From positions 1 to 64,000 of the forward strand of contig NZ_QKZK01000015.1 of assembly GCF_003254275.1 (NCBI RefSeq): a stretch of 64,000 nt of DNA, written 5' to 3'. The notes under the pieces are model-generated. The model had not been told where the DNA came from, ran no database searches, and saw only the letters and a list, made by a program, of their open reading frames with translations. Origin of the DNA: Breznakibacter xylanolyticus. GTDB taxonomy: Bacteria; Bacteroidota; Bacteroidia; Bacteroidales; Marinilabiliaceae. Of this stretch, positions 1 through 8,459 are shown piece after piece. Both the position numbers and the translations under genes were made by a program. Each line of letters starts with the position of its first letter. The stretch's first letter is position 1.

Positions 1-73
1 GTTGGTTATGAATGTTTGATAACTTGGAGAAATGCGCAACGTTATCTTGCCGGCGCGCCATCGGTGCGCAATA

Positions 74-173
74 TCGGTAGAAAATGCATGTTGGGTTTGT
101 TGTCCCGCCCCGCTGGGGGCGGAACTTCTTGCATGCTATATCGTTTCTACCGAGCTTGTGCCCCGCTGGGGCA
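74..173. repeat. Palindromic dispersed-repeat element with two GC hairpins
   Basis: An inverted pair TCGGTAGAAA (74-83) / TTTCTACCGA (144-153) brackets a GC hairpin at 106-121 (CGCCCC-GCTG-GGGGCG). A second hairpin follows at 159-173 (TGCCCC-GCT-GGGGCA). A similar hairpin, TTGCCC-GACT-GGGGCAA, occurs at 4805-4821. This looks like a non-coding dispersed repeat family; the membership is inferred from these few copies only. Confidence 0.6.
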
Positions 174-291
174 TTGCGTGAAGTTCTCCCGATCCCTTGC
201 TTTTGTGCAAAAAATCATGAGGCTGGAGTATAATTACGCGAAGCCATACGGAGGTCTTCTTCGTACCAACTACGACCCATTTTCGCCCCTT

Positions 292-375
292 CTTCGACTC
301 CGGGTCGAAGCGGTATCGAAGCGGAGTCGAAGAACAGTCGAAGCGGTCCCGAAGCAGTCTCGAAGCAGACCCGAA
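292..375. repeat. 11-bp tandem repeat, six phased CGAAG units
   Basis: CGAAG occurs at 306, 317, 328, 339, 350 and 361, exactly 11 bp apart; the unit approximates TCGAAGCGGNN. The first unit is also the right arm of a palindrome (CTTCGAC...GTCGAAG, 292-310). The spacing is about one helical turn. The open frame running through it has low-complexity Arg/Ser content and is unlikely to be coding. Confidence 0.75.
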
Positions 376-758
376 TAAACGTCTTTTCCCATCCCTTACA
401 GGGAGCCAACGGCAGTAGGTGTCATTGCAAGATGCAGGTAAACAATTCATTCGTGTGGTTGCTACATGACGGTAATATTACTGTCATTTTCGGTGTCGAT
501 GATGCCATTTACATTTGTAGCAACCCTTACATATGCAGCGGGCAGTGATTTGGCGATCAGGTGTTTTGATGGATAATAATTGTTTGAATGTGTGTGAATC
601 ATTCCGAATCTTCCTGCCGACGTGCATTTGCCATGCGTGTCTTGAATTTCAAATGTAAGAAATTGATACTCCAAATTTGAGGTGTCCCTAAAATTGATTT
701 ATTTTGCAAATTTTCCGAAAATCGACAATGCTCAAAATGTTAGGAGTCATTATATAAT

Positions 759-2567
759 ATGAAGACAGAAATAAAGAATGCCACAATGAAAATGATGAAT
801 GGTAACGAAGCCGTTGCCAGAGGGGCCTTTGAAGCTGGCGTTAAAGTAGCATCCGGTTTTCCGGGCACACCGTCCACGGAGGTGATGGATTATACTCAAC
901 AGCGTTATCCTGATATTTATTGTGAATGGTCCACCAATGAGAAAGTGGGCTTAGAAGTCGCCATTGGGGCTTCATTTGCCGGTTATCGGAGTTTGGCAAT
1001 CATGAAAACAGTGGGTTTGCATGTGGCCGCGGATGCGCTGGGCGGTGCGGCCGGCAGTCAAATTAACGGGGGTATTGTGTTAGTCGTTGGCGATGATGTG
1101 GGTCGTATTGCGGGTGATGACTATAACGATGTTCGCCATTATGGCAATATGTTTAATATTCCTGTATTGGAGCCAAGTGACAGTCAGGAAGCCAAGGATT
1201 TGATGGTGAAAGCGTTTGAAATTAGTGAAGAATACTCCACACCTGTCATCCTTAAAATCACATCAGTGATATGCAAAACGACCAGTCGGGTTGTCATTGA
1301 TGAAAACTATACTTACGAAGCAAAGTGCAGAGTTAAATATCCTGTCAGTTTCAGTAAAGTGATCATGACCACCATGATGATGAATGCCAAAGGCTCCGAG
1401 CATCCTAAGTTGGTCAAATGCTTTCACGATTTCCCGGCGCAAATGAAGCGACTGGCTGAGGATAGCAACAACCTCCCGATTAACAAGCTGGAGCTGAAAG
1501 GTAAAAAGATTGGGGTCATTACAGCAGGTACGCCTTATTATTACGTCAAAGAGGTATTGCCCGAGGCCTCCATCTTAAAACTGGGGCTAGTGATGCCGCT
1601 TCCTGAAAAGATGATCCGGGAATTGGCTCAACACGTCGAGACCCTTTATGTGATTGAAGATGGTCATGATATTATGGAAAAGAATATCAAAGATCTGGGT
1701 ATTTCGGTCATTGGCAAAGCGTTATTCCCCAAGTTCCCCGAGATGATGCGTTTTACCCCCGACATTATCGAGGAAAAACTCGTTCCGGGCGCACCCCAAA
1801 GAACACCAATGGAAGGTGTTCCTTTCCGACTCCCGGTGAGTTGTGCCGGATGTTCTCACCTCTTTATCGCCCATATATTAAAAAAACACAAAATAAAGGC
1901 GGCTGCCGATGTGACCTGTGGACTCATTGGTTGTTTTCCTCACATGGAATCCTATCAGCTGCAAAAATGCATGGGGTCGAGCATTGCGTTAGCCCATGGT
2001 TACAATGTGGCAAAAGATCACAAAGAAAAATTTGTGGCCATGATAGGCGATGGTGGCTTTTGGGCAACAGGGATCAATGGTTTGATGAACCTGATTTTCA
2101 ACGACAGTCAGTCAACGACAATCATTGTTGACAATAGCTGCTTGGCAATGACCGGTGGTCAGCATGTGGCCTCCAGTGAGTTTGGGTTTAATTATAAGCC
2201 GGAAAATAAGCTGGAAATCGCCAAAGTATGCGAAGCCGTTGGTGTAAAAGATATTGTCACCGTAGATGCCTACGAATTTGAGGGCCTTGAAAAAGCCATT
2301 CTCAATGCCGTCAATGCACCGACAAATTCTGTGGTCATTGTTAAAAAGCCTTGTGTGACCCGATTTAAGCTTCCTAAAAGCACGCCTTATTTTATTGTTC
2401 AGGATAAGTGTACCCAGTGTCGGAAGTGTATCAATATTGGCTGTTTAGCCATTGAGAGTAAAAAAGGCAAGGACGGAAAAGTTGAAATCGTGATCAACGA
2501 AGATCTTTGTGTGGGCTGTGGATTGTGTTCAACAGCATGTAAGTTTGATGCAATAAAATTATCATAA
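759..2567 (+). CDS. iorA: Indolepyruvate:ferredoxin oxidoreductase alpha subunit
   Basis: Oxidises indolepyruvate and other arylpyruvates (transamination products of aromatic amino acids) to aryl-acetyl-CoA, passing electrons to ferredoxin. 602 residues, close to the usual length. The N-terminal half is the pyruvate-oxidoreductase-like pyrimidine-binding domain (GFPGTPSTE near residue 35). The thiamine-diphosphate site follows, with GDGGF near residue 430 and VDNSCLAMTG near 456. The C-terminus carries two ferredoxin-type cysteine clusters, C-x2-C-x2-C-x4-C near 550 and CVGCGLCSTAC near 583, for 4Fe-4S centres. The stop overlaps the iorB start by one base (TAATG), implying translational coupling. 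It fits anaerobic amino-acid fermentation. Family identity is clear; substrate range is inferred. Confidence 0.95.
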   Translation: MKTEIKNATMKMMNGNEAVARGAFEAGVKVASGFPGTPSTEVMDYTQQRYPDIYCEWSTNEKVGLEVAIGASFAGYRSLAIMKTVGLHVAADALGGAAGSQINGGIVLVVGDDVGRIAGDDYNDVRHYGNMFNIPVLEPSDSQEAKDLMVKAFEISEEYSTPVILKITSVICKTTSRVVIDENYTYEAKCRVKYPVSFSKVIMTTMMMNAKGSEHPKLVKCFHDFPAQMKRLAEDSNNLPINKLELKGKKIGVITAGTPYYYVKEVLPEASILKLGLVMPLPEKMIRELAQHVETLYVIEDGHDIMEKNIKDLGISVIGKALFPKFPEMMRFTPDIIEEKLVPGAPQRTPMEGVPFRLPVSCAGCSHLFIAHILKKHKIKAAADVTCGLIGCFPHMESYQLQKCMGSSIALAHGYNVAKDHKEKFVAMIGDGGFWATGINGLMNLIFNDSQSTTIIVDNSCLAMTGGQHVASSEFGFNYKPENKLEIAKVCEAVGVKDIVTVDAYEFEGLEKAILNAVNAPTNSVVIVKKPCVTRFKLPKSTPYFIVQDKCTQCRKCINIGCLAIESKKGKDGKVEIVINEDLCVGCGLCSTACKFDAIKLS

Positions 2568-3172
2568 TGGAGGATACAGGAAAAAATATCATCATCGCAG
2601 GTGTCGGAGGGCAGGGGATTCTTCTGTTCAGTAACCTCTTAAGCAAGTATTACATGAAACTTGGTTATGAGTTAAAAATATCTGATGTCATTGGGTTAGG
2701 TCAACGAGGTGGCGGTGTTGAAAGCCATTTCCGTTATTCAAAAAATCCGGTGTTATCTCCCTTTATCAAATCCGGAGATGTGGATTACCTTTTGTCATTT
2801 GAACAAACCGAAACGCTTCGCTATTTGCATTGCCTGAAAGCGGATGGCGTTGTATTCTCAAGCACTTTTGAGTTAAGCACATCCAGCGTAAATACTCGTC
2901 TGGAAAAGGATATGTCTGAATCAAAAACCGAGATTATTAAGAAATCCGGAAAGCAGACATTTATTGTCGATCCCGATAAGAATAAGAGCCCGGAATTTGA
3001 TATCAGCAAAATGATGAATATCGTGATGCTTGGTTTCTATGCCGAATTTAGAGGCTATTCGCATGATGAGATGCTTCAAATTGTGAAGGAAAGCGTTCCT
3101 GAAAAGTTTATTGCCGGTAATATGAAAGCTTACGAAAAAGGGGTTGTGATTGCTCGTGCTGAACTGGCATAA
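2567..3172 (+). CDS. iorB: Indolepyruvate:ferredoxin oxidoreductase beta subunit
   Basis: The 201-residue partner of IorA, of the pyruvate ferredoxin oxidoreductase gamma-domain family, completing the heterodimer that decarboxylates arylpyruvates. The N-terminal glycine motif GVGGQGILLFSN (from about residue 11) and GLGQRGGGVESHFRYS (about residue 45) are typical. Its start codon shares one base with the iorA stop, so the two are certainly one operon. In many genomes a phenylacetate-CoA ligase follows iorAB; here the next gene is instead the duplicated-domain protein at 3349, about 175 bases on, behind repeat-like sequence. Confidence 0.95.
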   Translation: MEDTGKNIIIAGVGGQGILLFSNLLSKYYMKLGYELKISDVIGLGQRGGGVESHFRYSKNPVLSPFIKSGDVDYLLSFEQTETLRYLHCLKADGVVFSSTFELSTSSVNTRLEKDMSESKTEIIKKSGKQTFIVDPDKNKSPEFDISKMMNIVMLGFYAEFRGYSHDEMLQIVKESVPEKFIAGNMKAYEKGVVIARAELA

Positions 3173-3177
3173 ACACA

Positions 3178-3336
3178 GCCCCCTAAATCCCCCTTCAGGG
3201 GACTTTAAAAAAAAGCATATTTACAAAATGCGCCTCATTTCCCCCCCTTTAGGTCTAGTGAAACTGACACACATGGGGATGATTACATAAGTAAAACGAA
3301 CTTCACATTCCCTCCTTCGGAGGGGCTTGGGGAGGC
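3178..3336. repeat. C-rich/G-rich intergenic palindromic repeats
   Basis: Two related pieces. At 3178-3207 CCCCCTAAATCCCCC is followed by a short loop and GGGGACTTT. At 3309-3336 CCCTCCTTCGGAGGGG precedes CTTGGGGAGGCT. The first piece recurs at 8366-8394. Both could fold into hairpins. They separate iorB from the next gene. Confidence 0.55.
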
Positions 3337-3348
3337 TAATTATAAAAC

Positions 3349-4200
3349 ATGGAATTACCTGAAGGCATTGTACTGCTGGATAGTTTAGGTGATTTGCAAG
3401 CCGACAATATATCTCCGATTCTTGTGTGTGGCTCCCATTGCGGTGATGATGGGACTTTGGCCCTAAAGGTGAAAAACTGCCATGTCAAAGCTGTTTTTCT
3501 TAACAATGCCGGTATCGGAAAAAATCAGGCAGGCATCAGTGGGCTTCATCATTACCAGGCTGAAGGGATTATGGCCTGTGCTGTGGATCACTATAGTGCT
3601 GAAATTGGGGTTGCCCGCGATACCTGGGAGTGTGGCATCATCAGTCACACAAACCTTAACGCCGAGGAAGCCGGAATTAAAATGGGTGATACGGTAATGG
3701 AAGCTGTGGCCAAAATCATTCATTTATTCAATATCTCTTCGTCGGCTCAAATCAGAATGGATTTAGTATCGCTTGTTGATGAAAAGAAAGATGTCCATGG
3801 CAAGGCTGACCCGAAAAAACAGGTTCAAACCCTTGTCGATGGTGTGAGTATCACAGTCACCGATAGCATCACTTTTTTAAACGAGAACAATGCAGGTGAT
3901 ATCGTTGTGTGTGGGTCGCATGGTGGTGTCAGTGCCGGACATTATGCTCAGAAACATCGTGTAAAAGCTGTGTTTTTTAATGATGCCGGAATTGGTAAAA
4001 ACGGTGCAGGCATTAAAAGTCTGGAATCGCTTAGTAAAGCTGGTATTCTTGCATGCACGGTCGACTGTATGAGTGCCGAAATTTTCAACGGGCAGGACAT
4101 ACTCGACAGTGGCATTATCACTGTTTGCAATCAACTGGCAGAGAGCAGAAACATCAAGATGGCAATGACGGTCAAAGAAGCTATTAAGTACATTGCTTAG
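3349..4200 (+). CDS. Unknown protein with an internally duplicated domain
   Basis: 283 residues, no signal peptide or membrane segment. Two homologous halves, about residues 1-125 and 163-283, are joined by a linker rich in Lys and Asp. Each half carries CGSH-(C/G)G, then VKAVF(L/F)N(N/D)AGIGKN.AGI, a short spacer, a (A/C)TVD..SAEI segment, and GII..(N) near its end. These conserved Gly, Asn, Asp, His and Ser positions resemble an enzyme pocket rather than a structural repeat. The second copy keeps CGSHGG and NDAGIGKN; the first has CGSHCG and NNAGIGKN, so one copy may have diverged. I recall single-domain relatives as unnamed proteins in Proteobacteria but cannot name a family. It lies on the same strand as iorAB and the MEKHLA gene. 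Function unknown. Confidence 0.8.
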   Translation: MELPEGIVLLDSLGDLQADNISPILVCGSHCGDDGTLALKVKNCHVKAVFLNNAGIGKNQAGISGLHHYQAEGIMACAVDHYSAEIGVARDTWECGIISHTNLNAEEAGIKMGDTVMEAVAKIIHLFNISSSAQIRMDLVSLVDEKKDVHGKADPKKQVQTLVDGVSITVTDSITFLNENNAGDIVVCGSHGGVSAGHYAQKHRVKAVFFNDAGIGKNGAGIKSLESLSKAGILACTVDCMSAEIFNGQDILDSGIITVCNQLAESRNIKMAMTVKEAIKYIA

Positions 4201-4302
4201 AGCATCTTGTTTTACCCAACCACATCACGTGTCCATCACGTTTGTGATTGCTCTGACAATGGTGCACCATGGTGCGATTTTATGAATAAAAAAAACTGAA
4301 AA

Positions 4303-4779
4303 TTGAAACAGACTGGTTTCCCCTGTAGCGAAAATAGCTACTTAAAAGATTACATCTATCAAATCACCAGTAGCTTGAAAAAACTGGCGAATATTGAGAT
4401 TGTGGATGCTTCATTGAGTTTAGAAGAACAAGCAAAGCAAGTCTTCAATTCCGGTTATGTGCTTTTGGCTCATGATGCGTCCAATGAACCGGTATTCAAC
4501 TATGCCAATCAATCAGCACTGAACCTGTTTGAAATGTCGTGGGAGGAATTTATAAATATGCCTTCTAAATATTCGGCCGAAAGCGACGAGAGAGGTAGCA
4601 GAGCAAAGTTTATTGCTGAGGTTGAAGCCAATGGCTATTCAAAAGATTATTCGGGTATTAGAATATCTAAAACAGGCAAGCGTTTTGAAATTAAGAATGT
4701 CATTCTTTGGAATGTTTACGATTCGGATAATAAAAGAATCGGTCAGGCAGCTTTGTTTAATGAGTATACTTACTTGTAA
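4303..4779 (+). CDS. MEKHLA domain (PAS-related) protein, TTG start
   Basis: 158 residues matching the MEKHLA family, a PAS-like ligand or redox-sensing fold. Recognisable segments are EEQAKQVFNSGYVLLAHD, VFNYANQSALNLFEMSWEEF, and the C-terminal YSGIRISKTGKRFEIKNVILWN. No output domain is attached. No ATG lies in frame at the right place: an ATG at 4282 is in the same frame but is followed by TGA at 4297, so TTG at 4303 is the first usable start. It follows the duplicated-domain gene by about 100 bases on the same strand. Role unknown; sensing is inferred from the fold. Confidence 0.8.
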   Translation: MKQTGFPCSENSYLKDYIYQITSSLKKLANIEIVDASLSLEEQAKQVFNSGYVLLAHDASNEPVFNYANQSALNLFEMSWEEFINMPSKYSAESDERGSRAKFIAEVEANGYSKDYSGIRISKTGKRFEIKNVILWNVYDSDNKRIGQAALFNEYTYL

Positions 4780-5155
4780 ATAAATGTCGGTTTATTATGA
4801 TCTTTTGCCCGACTGGGGCAAGACATATCGATAAAACCTTTCATGCGCTCGATTTCTCCAGCCTCATAGCCGGAGAATTTTGCAACATCTTGAATTTCTT
4901 ACTTCGTTAACTTTTGTAACGCGCATTGGGCTTCTCGATGTGAGTGTGTATTATTCAACTCATTATTCGCTTTCCTAAGCACACTGTGCCCGGATGTAAA
5001 TCTCTAACAATGAATTAATCCACGAATTTCACTAATGAGACGAATTGAAAAGCAAATCGTGGAATTCGTGGAAAGATCCCTTTAACTCATCACAACGTAG
5101 GGGAATCGCAAGTTCCTAAATCATTGCGATTGCCACCAGAGGGGAGAATGTCGTT
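4780..5155. other. Gene-free region with repeat fossils
   Basis: No coding frame is supported. It contains a GC hairpin at 4805-4821 related to those at 106-173. It also contains an inverted pair CCACGAATT (5020-5028) / AATTCGTGG (5063-5071), of a type often scattered between genes in this phylum. It separates the rightward MEKHLA gene from the leftward 5156-6034 gene. Confidence 0.6.
5020..5071. repeat. Inverted repeat CCACGAATT / AATTCGTGG
   Basis: A nine-base perfect inverted pair separated by 34 bases, with partial inner copies (GACGAATTG). It lacks a T-run, so it is not an obvious intrinsic terminator, although it sits between convergent genes. Confidence 0.5.
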
Positions 5156-6034
5156 TTAGTTGGTCGGCAGCCAGCCATTGCATATCTCCTTCAACTCCTT
5201 TTCCAATGCCTTGCGCTTGTTGGGGGTTAATTCCAGGGCGTTCAACACTTCGGGTTGTTGTTTGAGTTGCGAACAGATGACGATATCTTGTTGCAGGAGT
5301 TGTTGTTTTTGTTTGGCTGTGAGATAGGTGAGGATGGTGATGGGGAAAATTTTTTCGCGTTCAAGCATTTCCTTCAGGCCGTTTCCTTCGGGATAGTCCC
5401 ATGCCAGCAGTTTGAGTCCGCTACCATTGCCGTAGCCAATGGAGTCGCCCGAGAAACGGGTGTTGGTCACCACCCAGCCGGTGAACTCAAAGCCCTGGTA
5501 TTCGGGCATAAGTTTCCGTACCCCCACAATGTCGTCCACGCGCGAACGCACATACAGGGGCACCTGCACGCTCACCTGGTGGCCCTGGTCGCTGTGGTAT
5601 TTGCATTCCATCAGGTGTTGTTCCTTTTCGCGGGTCGCTATCACGTCCATTTCGTGGGTGATGCACTTGCCGTTGACGGTGACTCCCACCTGGCATTGGT
5701 ACCCCAGTTTTTCGAATAACAGTCCCATTAGTAATTCAAATGGATAGCCTGTTGGCCCCAGTTCCAGCATGGCCTGTTTGAGGCGGTAACGCAGGGCTCC
5801 GTGCGATTTTTTTTTGCGAAGCAGCGAAAAAGCGCGCTGAAATATTTTCTGGGTCGACACACCATCGTAAATCCATGCACTGATTTCGGCTACAATCTCT
5901 TTGGCCAAATCGGGATGTGCGCCGGCATTCACGAGCGAACGCTCCAGTTTGATGGCCAGATAGGGCTGTTCTTCGCCCGATGCTTTGCGAATGGTGATAA
6001 TCCGTTTGGGGGTGGTGATGGTGAGGGTGTCCAT
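5156..6034 (-). CDS. ATP-cone domain fused to restriction-endonuclease-like domain
   Basis: 292 residues. Residues ~10-95 resemble the ATP-cone nucleotide-binding regulatory domain known from ribonucleotide reductases and NrdR (ITIRKASGEEQPY, then helices with KLERSLVNAG and RAFSLLRK). The next part resembles a PD-(D/E)xK nuclease core: a helix with FELLMGLLFEKLGY (~97-112), D in HEMDVIA (~130), and ECK in LMECKYH (~143-145). These are the expected catalytic acid and lysine positions. A restriction-like cleavage or repair activity gated by ATP/dATP is plausible but unproven. No methyltransferase or other restriction gene is adjacent, so it is unlikely to be a standard restriction-modification system. 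Confidence 0.8.
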   Translation of the reverse strand: MDTLTITTPKRIITIRKASGEEQPYLAIKLERSLVNAGAHPDLAKEIVAEISAWIYDGVSTQKIFQRAFSLLRKKKSHGALRYRLKQAMLELGPTGYPFELLMGLLFEKLGYQCQVGVTVNGKCITHEMDVIATREKEQHLMECKYHSDQGHQVSVQVPLYVRSRVDDIVGVRKLMPEYQGFEFTGWVVTNTRFSGDSIGYGNGSGLKLLAWDYPEGNGLKEMLEREKIFPITILTYLTAKQKQQLLQQDIVICSQLKQQPEVLNALELTPNKRKALEKELKEICNGWLPTN

Positions 6035-6211
6035 TTTTTTAGTGTAAGAGTGTAAGAGTGCAAAAGTGCGAAAGTACGTTGTGGGGATGGTTAGGCAGGG
6101 GTTAATTTATGAGAAAAGGCGTGAGACAGAGGTTGAGATATGTCTTCTTGTCTTTTATCCGGTTATCATCATCTAAACGACATTGAGCCCTACGCCGTTA
6201 TCTTCCCAATC

Positions 6212-7753
6212 CTACCAACGAATTGGGAAGTAATCCTTCAAGAACTGCCCGCACCAGTGTTTGCCGGTGTTGATGCCGTCGATGAATGGGTCGCATACGC
6301 GGGCAGCGCCGTCCACAATGTCGAGTGGTGGCTGAAAGTCGTGCAGCTGTTGCTTGCGTTTGGCCAGTTCCACGGGGTCTTCGTCGGTCACCCAGCCGGT
6401 GTCAACGGCATTCATGTAGATACCGAAATTGGCCAGTTCGCCTGCCGAAGTGTGGGTGAGCATGTTGAGTGCTGCCTTGGCCATGTTGGTGTGGGGATGG
6501 CGTGCTTCTTTGTTGAAGGTGTGAAACTTGCCCTCCATGGCGGTGACGTTTACCACGTGTTTTTTTCCGGTGTTGTCGCGTTTCATCATTTCAATGAGGC
6601 GGTTGCACAGCACGAAGGGTGCCACGGCGTTCACCAGTTGCACTTCGAGCATCTCCATGGTTTCAATCTCGCCCAGCTTCAGGCGCCAGCTGTTGGTGGT
6701 TCGCAAGTCCACCTGTTGCAAGTCGGCATCGAGCTGCCCGGTGGGGAACACCTCGGAGGTGTTGAGGCTGTTGTCGAAGCGGTAGGGGATTTGCGATAGT
6801 TGTGCCGATGCACGGATACCCAGCCCCGGCATGGGGTTTTGCCAGCTCACCGCCAACGCCTGGGTGCCATCGTCGGAGCGGAGTGTGGAGCCTTCAATTT
6901 CGCGCAGGCACTCGTGGTGATGTGCCAGCAGCATTTGCACGTCCGAGGTATGCTGTCCGTAGGTCAGCGATTCAGTTTCCATCATGTGGGCGTAGAATCC
7001 GGCAGGGCGGCGCACTGTTTGTGCGGCGTTATTGATCAGGATGTCAAGACGGTCGTATTTGTGTTCGATGTAGGAGGCAAAGAGTTCTACACTGGGGATG
7101 TGGCGAAGGTCAAGCCCGTAAATATGCAAGCGATGCCCCCATTCGTGAAAGTCCTCTTCTTTGGCAAAACGAATGGCCGAGTCGGCCGGGAACCGGGTGG
7201 TGGCGATGACAGTGGCACCTGAGCGGAGCATCATCAGGGTGGCATGGTACCCGATTTTGAGGCGTGAGCCGGTGATGAGTGCCACCATTCCCTTCATGTC
7301 GCATCGTTGAAAACGCTTGGCGTAGTTGAGGTCGCCGCACTCGGGGCACATGGTGTCGTAAAAGTGATGAACTTCGGTGTAGAGTTTTTTGCACACGTAA
7401 CAGTTCTGTGGCGTGAGCAGCACGCGTTTTTCTTTGCCGGCTTCGGTTTCGTGCGCGGCTAACTGTTTGGGAGCTTCAAAGATGCTGGCTTCACGTGCTT
7501 TGCGGATGTGCGTTTCGGCGCGAGCCTGCCTGTTTTGGGTGCTGATGGCCGCTTTGCGCATGGCCTTGGCGCTCTTGTTGCGTTTTTTCAGCTCGGCACG
7601 GTCGGGACGGCTGATTTGCCCGGCGGCTTTCATCAACTCAATGCGCTGCGTTTCGGGCAGGTGTGCCAGTTGGTCACCATTGGTCAGCAGTTGTTGCAAG
7701 ATTGCGATGCAGGCATCCACATCCTGCGGGCTAATTTTTTTGTTTGTTGTCAT
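6212..7753 (-). CDS. SDR-family protein with N-terminal zinc-ribbon-like module
   Basis: 513 residues, about twice a normal short-chain dehydrogenase. Residues 1-110 are a charged helical extension. Residues ~117-142 hold C-x2-C...C-x2-C (CYVCKK ... CPECGD), a probable zinc ribbon. A Rossmann SDR domain begins near 155 with [14 protein letters not shown], an altered TGxxxGIG nucleotide motif, followed by [12 protein letters not shown] (NNAG-like) and NVTAMEGKF. The Y-x-x-x-K catalytic pair is altered: the lysine in [10 protein letters not shown] is kept but Thr replaces Tyr four residues before it (around 422). The fold is therefore clear, while ordinary dehydrogenase activity is doubtful. 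It stands alone between the ATP-cone gene and cvpA on the same strand. Substrate unknown. Confidence 0.85.
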   Translation of the reverse strand: MTTNKKISPQDVDACIAILQQLLTNGDQLAHLPETQRIELMKAAGQISRPDRAELKKRNKSAKAMRKAAISTQNRQARAETHIRKAREASIFEAPKQLAAHETEAGKEKRVLLTPQNCYVCKKLYTEVHHFYDTMCPECGDLNYAKRFQRCDMKGMVALITGSRLKIGYHATLMMLRSGATVIATTRFPADSAIRFAKEEDFHEWGHRLHIYGLDLRHIPSVELFASYIEHKYDRLDILINNAAQTVRRPAGFYAHMMETESLTYGQHTSDVQMLLAHHHECLREIEGSTLRSDDGTQALAVSWQNPMPGLGIRASAQLSQIPYRFDNSLNTSEVFPTGQLDADLQQVDLRTTNSWRLKLGEIETMEMLEVQLVNAVAPFVLCNRLIEMMKRDNTGKKHVVNVTAMEGKFHTFNKEARHPHTNMAKAALNMLTHTSAGELANFGIYMNAVDTGWVTDEDPVELAKRKQQLHDFQPPLDIVDGAARVCDPFIDGINTGKHWCGQFLKDYFPIRW

Positions 7754-7794
7754 TTGTCACCTCATTCTATCGGGAAGCAAATGTAAGAATGTTT

Positions 7795-8352
7795 TCAATG
7801 GCTCGGTTCACGATTCGCTATCGCACAGATGATTTGGTCCGATGGTTTTGTTTCCTCTTCATCATCATCTGAGAGGAATCGGAAGTAAGGGAAGATTGAC
7901 GGGGCAAAGTTCGTGATGGGCTGATAGAGGTATGATTTTTCTTTCTCTTTGTCCGGGATTAGTTTGGTATCCCATTGAAAAAAGGTCATGATGGATACAA
8001 ACACACTGATGATAAATGCGAAGACCGTGACGCTGAAGATGGCACCTAACAATCGGTTCACCAGGTTAAGTGCTGTGATTTCTATCACTTTGGTGAGGGC
8101 AACGGCCAACAGGTTCATCCCAATGATGATGCCGATAAAAATGAGCAGAAACACAATGATGCCTGTGTATTCAAAATCGCACCACTGACGCACCCAGGCA
8201 TCGGCATGGTTGCTCAAGAACATGGCGCCCAAAATGCCAATGACGAGCGCCGCCAATGACGACAGCTCAATGATGAAACCATTCTGAAAGCCTTTGACGA
8301 TGCCCCAAATGAGCAGCCCGCCAACGATGATGTCGAAGATTGAAATGGGCAT
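7795..8352 (-). CDS. CvpA family inner-membrane protein
   Basis: 185 residues with four hydrophobic segments. It begins MPISIFDIIVGGLLIWGIVKG and continues with ELSSLAALVIGILGA, as in the CvpA (colicin V production) family. A hydrophilic, acidic C-terminal tail contains DDDEEE. CvpA proteins are linked to envelope homeostasis and, in Escherichia coli, to colicin V export; the role here is unknown. The gene precedes the SDR gene on the same strand with about 40 bases between, and follows the GH3 gene across a repeat-containing gap. Confidence 0.85.
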   Translation of the reverse strand: MPISIFDIIVGGLLIWGIVKGFQNGFIIELSSLAALVIGILGAMFLSNHADAWVRQWCDFEYTGIIVFLLIFIGIIIGMNLLAVALTKVIEITALNLVNRLLGAIFSVTVFAFIISVFVSIMTFFQWDTKLIPDKEKEKSYLYQPITNFAPSIFPYFRFLSDDDEEETKPSDQIICAIANREPSH

Positions 8353-8365
8353 GTTTCTGTTTTAA

Positions 8366-8394
8366 AGCCCCCTAATCCCCTTAAGGGGGACTTT
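8366..8394. repeat. Palindromic repeat, second copy of the 3178 family
   Basis: GCCCCCTAATCCCC, a TTAA centre, then GGGGGACTTTG. Nearly the same as 3178-3207. It lies between the GH3 and cvpA genes, both leftward. Confidence 0.55.
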
Positions 8395-8459
8395 GGGTTG
8401 GTTATGTTTATTGTGTCGTATTAAGTACTTTCTTTCTCTTGCACTTCTTCAAATCATCA

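Larger units (their letters stand above)
1..758. other. Gene-free, repeat-rich region upstream of iorA
   Basis: No convincing gene is seen. The left half holds GC-rich palindromes and an 11-bp tandem repeat (separate entries). The right half is AT-rich. A 70-codon minus-strand frame at 462-674 has no recognisable family. A purine-rich TTAGGAG lies about 10-15 bases before the iorA start, one of the few Shine-Dalgarno-like sites in the window. Confidence 0.6.

Noticed and set aside
292-375. Possible CRISPR array
   Set aside because: Repeat unit is 11 bp with no spacers and no cas genes.
16-378. 120-codon open frame at the left edge
   Set aside because: Runs through GC palindromes and the 11-bp repeat; the product is low-complexity Arg/Ser sequence at its end with no family.
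462-674. 70-codon minus-strand open frame
   Set aside because: No family, no neighbours or promoter. Kept only as a remark in the region entry.
6140-7222. Plus-strand open frames of 140-219 codons opposite the SDR gene
   Set aside because: Antisense shadows of a gene with clear SDR motifs; Gly/Val/His-rich composition is typical of reverse-frame translation.
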